From positions 1-9,143 of the forward strand of contig JAGLIU010000046.1 in assembly GCA_023142805.1 (NCBI GenBank): 9,143 bases of DNA, given 5' to 3'. Positions 4,897 to 9,143 of the stretch are shown here, in pieces. How positions within the stretch are numbered: the first letter of the stretch is position 1; each line of letters begins with the position of its first letter. This DNA is from Candidatus Omnitrophota bacterium. GTDB lineage: Bacteria; Omnitrophota; Gorgyraeia; Tantalellales; Tantalellaceae. The notes under the pieces were generated by a model that was given only the letters and a program-made list of their open reading frames with translations, made no database searches and was not told the DNA's origin. The position numbers and the translations under genes are program-made.

Positions 4897-5388
4897 TTAC
4901 GTTTGGATAACCGCCTTCTCCTCATTATCGTTATTTTCTTCCACTGAATCTTTGTTTATCAATTCGATCGGAATGTATACATCTACAACTTTATCCGGGA
5001 GCCTGAGAAATTTCACATCAGAATTTATACCCAAATTTAATCTGATACTGCGTGTATATTCGCCGAGATTTATCTTATCGGTCTGCAGATCTTCGACTTG
5101 AGAAATGATCTCTTTAGGGCCGAATACAGATATTTTCTGAGGTTCTACTATTATTTTATCAAAAAGCACCCGGTATCCGGCCGGGGATTTCCCCGAGAAT
5201 ACCGGCTTTACAGGTACATCTTTAACTATAAATTTATAACGCGAAAACACATCCTCAGCGGTCTCTTTTTTCTGGGAAAATGAATCACTATTAACCAGAT
5301 CAAAAACATAGAACCATGTCGCGACCGCTAACGCGAGCGAAATAATCTTTGCCAAAAAATTATTCGTTATTATTTTGCCCAGATTCAT
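4897..5388 (-). CDS. Short YbbR/CdaR-like membrane protein, partner of the diadenylate cyclase
   Basis: Probable membrane-anchored regulator of the neighbouring c-di-AMP synthase, by analogy with CdaR (YbbR) of Firmicutes. The 163 residues have one N-terminal transmembrane segment (about 10-30, NFLAKIISLALAVATWFYVF) of the typical YbbR opening. One YbbR-type repeat follows in the exported part (about 55-140: VPVKPVFSGKSPAGYRV, IIVEPQKISVFGPKEII, VDVYIPIEL), then an acidic polar tail (150-159). Typical CdaR proteins carry three or four YbbR domains, so this is a reduced form; short versions are known in Gram-negative relatives. The start overlaps the cdaA stop by 4 bp (ATGA), supporting joint synthesis. 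The family assignment is good; regulation of CdaA here is inferred. Confidence 0.85.
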   Translation of the reverse strand: MNLGKIITNNFLAKIISLALAVATWFYVFDLVNSDSFSQKKETAEDVFSRYKFIVKDVPVKPVFSGKSPAGYRVLFDKIIVEPQKISVFGPKEIISQVEDLQTDKINLGEYTRSIRLNLGINSDVKFLRLPDKVVDVYIPIELINKDSVEENNDNEEKAVIQT

Positions 5389-6194
5389 ATTTTATCCCGC
5401 TCTATTTTTCGTTTTATTAAGATCTTTTTCAAAATGGAAGGCAAAGATCTTTTTGTTATCCTCGGAGTATACGCTTTTTCCAAAATCTTGGTTATATTTT
5501 TAGGATCTACGTCTTCTGTTGTCATTTTTCCGCCGACAGCCAAAGAGATCTTCCTTGTTTCCTCACTTACTACGATTATTACCGCGTCAGTCTCTTCACT
5601 TAACCCGAGTGCCGCGCGATGACGTGTGCCCATGGTCTTTGAAACATGAGGATTCTGTGTAAGAGGAAAAAGACATGCCGCGGCTTCTATCCGCTGTTCG
5701 GAAATTATGATACCACCATCGTGAAGAGGCGTCCCCGGCGTAAAAATAGTGTTTATAAGTTCATTCGTAACAACGCTGTCTATACTTACTCCGCTCTCGA
5801 CATAACGCCTGAGCCCTATTTCTCTTTCCGCGGCGATCAACGCTCCGACACCTCTTTTTGAAAGAACCACTGCCGCCTTAGCTATCTCACCCAGGATCTC
5901 TTTTTCTCCCGAGAACATCCCGAACCTGCCGATCCTGGCAAGCCCTCTCCGTATTTCAGGCTGAAATATTATAAGAAACGCGACAACGGATATCGCCAAA
6001 AGCCGCGTAAGAAGCCAGTTTATAATAACAAGATTCATGCTTCCTGTGAGCATTATAACCAGAGAAATAACTATAATGCCTTTCAGTACCTGCTCCGCGG
6101 CGGTACCCCTTAGAAGCAAATACGCCACATAATAAACCCCCCAAAGGATCAGAACCTCAAGCGTTATTTCCCAGTAATTTAATAAAAAATCCAT
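5385..6194 (-). CDS. cdaA: Membrane diadenylate cyclase, CdaA type
   Basis: Makes cyclic di-AMP from two ATP; CdaA proteins are membrane-bound and control potassium and osmolyte balance and cell-wall homeostasis. The 269 residues show three N-terminal transmembrane helices (about 11-28, 37-55, 60-77), a linker, then the DAC domain (about 95-225). Family motifs are TPLHDGGIIISEQRIEAAACL (155 onward) and MGTRHRAALGLSEETDAVIIV (188 onward, RHR at 191-193). The usual DGA signature reads DGG here (159-161). The catalytic Asp and the RHR motif are kept, so activity is likely. The ATG at 6194 is fixed by an in-frame TAA two codons upstream; its ribosome site is weak (AAAGG about 14 bases away). It lies downstream of folP and overlaps cdaR by 4 bp. 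Confident on family. Confidence 0.94.
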   Translation of the reverse strand: MDFLLNYWEITLEVLILWGVYYVAYLLLRGTAAEQVLKGIIVISLVIMLTGSMNLVIINWLLTRLLAISVVAFLIIFQPEIRRGLARIGRFGMFSGEKEILGEIAKAAVVLSKRGVGALIAAEREIGLRRYVESGVSIDSVVTNELINTIFTPGTPLHDGGIIISEQRIEAAACLFPLTQNPHVSKTMGTRHRAALGLSEETDAVIIVVSEETRKISLAVGGKMTTEDVDPKNITKILEKAYTPRITKRSLPSILKKILIKRKIERDKI

Positions 6195-6254
6195 AATTTA
6201 CGATCAACCTTTATCTTTTCAATACGTACGAGAGCGAAACTCCGCTCCTGCCAT

Positions 6255-7085
6255 TTACTCAACTTCCATTATTGCCCGAACAACACGCGCTGTATCACGC
6301 ATCGCGTTAACATCATGTACTCTTACTATATCCGCCCCGTTCATGATCGCCGCGGTGCAAGCCGCAAGCGTACCATAAACTCTGTCATCTTCTTTTTTAC
6401 CGATAATGTTCCCTATAAATGATTTGCGAGACGCTCCTATTAAAATCGGTTTGTTTAATTTTTTAAAACGTTTCATATCCCTTAATATCCGAAGATTATC
6501 TTCCTGTCTTTTTCCAAAACCTATCCCCGGATCAATTACTATTTTATCAGAACTTATCCCTGCTTGTCCCGCTTTTTCAACCGCCGCCGCCAAGTATTCA
6601 TATATTTCTTCTATAACATCATCGTACTTGGGTTCATCCTGCATATCCTGAGGAGTTCCTTTCATATGCATTAAAATGATCCCGGCCTCGTTTGAGGCTA
6701 TTATCCCCGCCATCCGGAGATCGCCGCTTAACGCGGTAATATCATTGACAACCTCGACCCCTTCTTTTAAAGCTATCTCAGCCACTTCCAACTTGTATGT
6801 ATCGATGGACAAGGGTATATCTATCAAAACTTTAAGCGCCTTAATAACCGGTAAAACCCGCTTGATCTCCTCTTCACAAGAAACCCTTTCGGCCCCGGGC
6901 CGTGACGATTCGCCTCCGATATCAATTATATCCGCGCCTTCAGCCGCCATCTCCCGCGCTCTACAAACAGCAACATCCGCTTTCAGATATTTTCCTCCGT
7001 CTGAAAAAGAATCCGGGGTAACATTCAATACCCCCATTATACAAGTACGCTCTTTCAAAGGAAGCACGTATTTACCCAGCCGCAT
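6255..7085 (-). CDS. folP: Dihydropteroate synthase
   Basis: Joins p-aminobenzoate to 7,8-dihydropterin pyrophosphate to give dihydropteroate in folate synthesis; it is the family targeted by sulfonamides. The 276 residues are full length for this TIM barrel. Conserved segments: GVLNVTPDSFSDGG (18-31), DIGGESSRPG (55-64), SIDT (93-96), VNDI (113-116), MHMKGTP (139-145), DPGIGFGK (185-192), GASRKSF (217-223), VRVHDV (254-259). The loop residues expected for substrate binding are all present (Asn21, Asp95, Asn114, Asp185, Lys221, Arg255, His257). The start codon abuts the ftsH stop (TAGATG), with GGGGA just upstream, so the two are co-translated. Confident. Confidence 0.97.
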   Translation of the reverse strand: MRLGKYVLPLKERTCIMGVLNVTPDSFSDGGKYLKADVAVCRAREMAAEGADIIDIGGESSRPGAERVSCEEEIKRVLPVIKALKVLIDIPLSIDTYKLEVAEIALKEGVEVVNDITALSGDLRMAGIIASNEAGIILMHMKGTPQDMQDEPKYDDVIEEIYEYLAAAVEKAGQAGISSDKIVIDPGIGFGKRQEDNLRILRDMKRFKKLNKPILIGASRKSFIGNIIGKKEDDRVYGTLAACTAAIMNGADIVRVHDVNAMRDTARVVRAIMEVE

Positions 7086-8987
7086 CTATCCCCGCTTTTC
7101 AGAAGCGTCTTTATCCAGCCCAAGAACCTGACGCACTTCACTTTCGTCCAAAGTCTCTTTTTCCATAAGCTTAGAAGCCAACGCGTCTAACTTATCTTTA
7201 TTTTTGATCAGATTGTTCCTTGCTTCCTCATAACAACCGTCAATTATCTTTTTTATCTCTTCGTCTATAATATTCGACGTTTCTTCACTGTAATTCTTTT
7301 CTTCCGTAAGATCCCGTCCCAAAAATATCTGTTCATGTCTTCTACCGAAAGTCAAATGACCTAAACGTTCACTCATCCCGTACTGGGTAACCATATTCCG
7401 AGCGATCTCTGTGGCTTTCTTTATATCATCATGCGCTCCGCTCGATATCTCGCTAAAGGTAACCTCTTCACTGGCCCTTCCTCCGAGCATTACCGTTATC
7501 CTGCCTAAAAGTTGACTTTTCTTGACTATGTGACTATCACTTTGAGGTAAGTTTATAGTATACCCTAAAGCCATCCCTCTGGAAACAATGGTTACCTTAT
7601 GCAACGGATCGGCTCCCTTGACCAAATACGACATCAGCGCATGTCCGGATTCATGATAGGCCGTTATTTTTTTCTCTTCTTCATTTATCTTTCGTGAGCG
7701 CCTTTCCGGACCGGCAATAACACGCTCCATCGCCTCTTGAAGTTCCGACATACCCACAGAACTCTTGTTCCTCCTCGCGCCTAAAAGCGCGGCTTCGTTT
7801 ATGATATTCGCCAGATCGGCTCCTGAAAAATACGTGGTCTGTTTAGCTATCTTTTCGAGATCCACATTTTTATCCATCTTTACTTTTAACGCGTGAACCT
7901 TAAGTATCGCTTCTCTGCCTTCGAGATCAGGCCTATCCACCACAACCTGCCTGTCAAAGCGTCCGGGCCTCAAAAGCGCCGGGTCCAATACATCCGGCCG
8001 ATTTGTCGCGGCTATAAGTATCACACCCGTAGCCGTATCAAACCCATCCATTTCTGACAAAAGAGCGTTTAATGTTTGTTCTCTTTCATCATGCCCTCCG
8101 CCTATACCGGAAAATCTCTGCCGGCCGACAGCGTCTATTTCATCCATAAATATAATGCAACCTTTTTGGCTTAATTTAACGGATTTTTTTGCCTGTTCAA
8201 ACAGATCCCTTACCCTGGAAGCGCCTACACCAACAAACATTTCCACAAAATCAGATCCGGATATACTAAAGAACGGCACGCCGGCCTCACCCGCTACAGC
8301 TTTCGCCAGAAGCGTCTTTCCTGTTCCGGGAGGCCCCATTAAAAGAACACCTTTCGGCATTTTACCGCCAAGTTTCTGGAACTTGAGTGGATTTTTAAGA
8401 AATTCGATCACCTCTTTAAGCTCTTCTTTTGCCTCTTCTATCCCGGCAACATCATTAAAAGTGAATTTCATTTTATCTTTTGTCGCGAGACGTGCCCGCG
8501 ACTTTCCGAAAGACATCATCTTTCCCCCGCCGGCGGCCGCACCCTTGTAAATGAAAAACCATAGAAACAAAATAAAAAGAAGCATCGGTCCCAAGGAGAA
8601 AAACAAATTCGATAAAAAAGTCTGTGGAGGTTTAATATCAAAGTGCGGAACATTTTCCCGTAAAAGATCTATAAGATTCAGATCTTCACGAGGAATGTTC
8701 ACTACAAAAGATTTGCCGTCACTGAATTTCCCGATAACTTGTTCCTCGATCTTGACAGCGGACTCTATAACCTGGCTCTGCGAATTGGTCTGGACGATCT
8801 GATAAAATTCCTTATAAGTTATCTCCCTGGAAGTGTCTTCCATAGAAGAAAAAACCCATTGAAACATAAGAAAAACACCGGCTATTATCATTATCCAAAC
8901 AAACCGATCCGGTATATTTTTTTTGTTTTTTTCGGAATTTCCTGAAAGCTTTTTCTTATTACTATTATTCTTCTCTTTTTCTGCCAT
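7086..8987 (-). CDS. ftsH: ATP-dependent zinc metalloprotease FtsH
   Basis: Hexameric inner-membrane AAA+ protease that extracts and degrades damaged membrane proteins and short-lived regulators. The 633 residues are normal length. Order: lysine/asparagine-rich cytoplasmic start (1-27), membrane segment 1 (about 29-46), periplasmic domain (47-125), membrane segment 2 (about 128-147), AAA+ module with Walker A GPPGTGKT (218-225), pore loop MFVGVGASRVRDLF (250-263), Walker B IIFMDEIDA (278-286), and second region of homology ending LLRPGRFDRQ (338-347, arginines 340 and 343). The protease domain has zinc motif HESGH (445-449; most members have HEAGH, a conservative change) and third ligand Asp521 in GAHDDI. 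GGAGG lies 9 bases before the ATG. It is the first gene of the operon, with a clear promoter upstream. Confident. Confidence 0.98.
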   Translation of the reverse strand: MAEKEKNNSNKKKLSGNSEKNKKNIPDRFVWIMIIAGVFLMFQWVFSSMEDTSREITYKEFYQIVQTNSQSQVIESAVKIEEQVIGKFSDGKSFVVNIPREDLNLIDLLRENVPHFDIKPPQTFLSNLFFSLGPMLLFILFLWFFIYKGAAAGGGKMMSFGKSRARLATKDKMKFTFNDVAGIEEAKEELKEVIEFLKNPLKFQKLGGKMPKGVLLMGPPGTGKTLLAKAVAGEAGVPFFSISGSDFVEMFVGVGASRVRDLFEQAKKSVKLSQKGCIIFMDEIDAVGRQRFSGIGGGHDEREQTLNALLSEMDGFDTATGVILIAATNRPDVLDPALLRPGRFDRQVVVDRPDLEGREAILKVHALKVKMDKNVDLEKIAKQTTYFSGADLANIINEAALLGARRNKSSVGMSELQEAMERVIAGPERRSRKINEEEKKITAYHESGHALMSYLVKGADPLHKVTIVSRGMALGYTINLPQSDSHIVKKSQLLGRITVMLGGRASEEVTFSEISSGAHDDIKKATEIARNMVTQYGMSERLGHLTFGRRHEQIFLGRDLTEEKNYSEETSNIIDEEIKKIIDGCYEEARNNLIKNKDKLDALASKLMEKETLDESEVRQVLGLDKDASEKRG

Positions 8988-8996
8988 GAACCCGAG

Positions 8997-9061
8997 CCTC
9001 CGATTGATATATTACATATCCAATTTTGTGCTATTGTAACATACGTTTATACAAGGGTCAA
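8997..9061 (-). promoter_or_regulatory. ftsH operon promoter and ribosome site
   Basis: On the minus strand: TTGACC (-35, 9056-9061), a 17-bp spacer, and TACAAT (-10, 9033-9038). Each box is one mismatch from the sigma70 consensus at ideal spacing. The start point is near 9026, giving a leader of about 39 nt with GGAGG at 8997-9001. The -10 region is part of ATGTTACAAT; the 8-mer ATGTTACA also occurs at 9112-9119 on the other strand. No heat-shock (CIRCE-like) inverted repeat is seen at the promoter itself. Confidence 0.75.
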
Positions 9062-9082
9062 ATATTCGCGTCATAATGTACC

Positions 9083-9090
9083 GTCCGGAC
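9083..9090. repeat. GTCCGGAC palindrome upstream of the ftsH promoter
   Basis: A perfect 8-bp GC-rich palindrome about 22 bp upstream of the -35 box, in AT-rich surroundings. It is short enough to be chance; it could be a half of a protein-binding site. Confidence 0.25.
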
Positions 9091-9116
9091 AATTGATCCT
9101 CTTCGTCTCAAATGTT

Positions 9117-9143
9117 ACATTTTTTTGCCAGGCATAAAAATGT
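9117..9143. promoter_or_regulatory. 27-bp imperfect dyad at the window edge, upstream of ftsH
   Basis: ACATTTTTTTGCC, a central A, then GGCATAAAAATGT: two 13-bp arms matching at 12 of 13 positions about one base. It overlaps the 9-bp palindrome ATGTTACAT (9112-9120). The GC core is only three to four pairs and no T-run follows a strong stem inside the window, so a transcription-factor site is as likely as a terminator for a gene beyond the edge. It ends exactly at the last base, so it may continue. Confidence 0.4.

Noticed and set aside
6232..6247. Hairpin GAGCG-AAACTC-CGCTC between folP and cdaA as a terminator
   Set aside because: The stem is only five pairs with no T-run, and cdaA lacks a clear promoter of its own, so read-through is expected.
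6676..7131. 151-codon plus-strand frame opposite folP
   Set aside because: Antisense to conserved DHPS motifs and crossing into ftsH; no independent coding evidence.

Overview
The window looks like chromosomal DNA of a diderm (outer-membrane) bacterium of moderate, somewhat AT-leaning composition. An outer-membrane beta-barrel and a polysaccharide export protein show the second membrane. A CdaA-type diadenylate cyclase sits in a folate/cofactor/ftsH operon resembling the arrangement known from deltaproteobacteria such as Geobacter. The spacers are rich in small palindromic and heptanucleotide repeats. An uncultured lineage such as Omnitrophota or a deltaproteobacterial relative fits, but this is inference from style and gene order, not proof. 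Every supported gene is on the minus strand, so transcription runs from right to left.

Region A (8988-9143) is the ftsH control region. It has a good sigma70-type promoter (TTGACC, 17 bp, TACAAT), a strong ribosome site, and a 27-bp dyad at the window edge.

Region B (2887-8987) is one tightly packed operon: ftsH, folP, cdaA, cdaR (ybbR-like), pdxJ, acpS, nnrD. Most junctions abut or overlap by 4-8 bp. It joins membrane proteolysis, folate synthesis, c-di-AMP synthesis and its membrane partner, pyridoxal phosphate synthesis, acyl-carrier-protein activation and NAD(P)HX repair. glmM, the usual neighbour of cdaA-cdaR, is absent: a 67-bp gap lies between cdaR and pdxJ. CdaR is reduced to about one YbbR domain, and CdaA has DGG where the family normally has DGA.

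Region C (2262-2886) is 625 bp without a convincing gene. It carries a GTCAT/ATGAC-type repeat, a CCGGGG hairpin with a second partial copy 39 bp on, a GGGGACAGCGCCC motif, and the promoter region of the next operon.

Region D (1-2261) is an exopolysaccharide/outer-membrane operon: a 61-aa BldC/excisionase-like DNA-binding protein, then a beta-barrel whose ribosome site overlaps the regulator's stop codon, then a 338-344 bp repeat-filled spacer, then a Wza-like export protein cut by the window edge.

The most interesting feature is the regulator's control region. A near-consensus promoter (TTGACA, 17 bp, TAAAAT) has two 10-bp direct repeats in and around its -35/spacer, and a run of four contiguous 10-bp direct repeats just downstream of the predicted start point. 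The gene encodes a MerR-like mini-protein of the class known in BldC to assemble head-to-tail on direct repeats. A self-controlled switch for surface polysaccharide genes is a reasonable hypothesis. The second point is a heptanucleotide tract ending exactly at a perfect TATAAT box upstream of the export gene.
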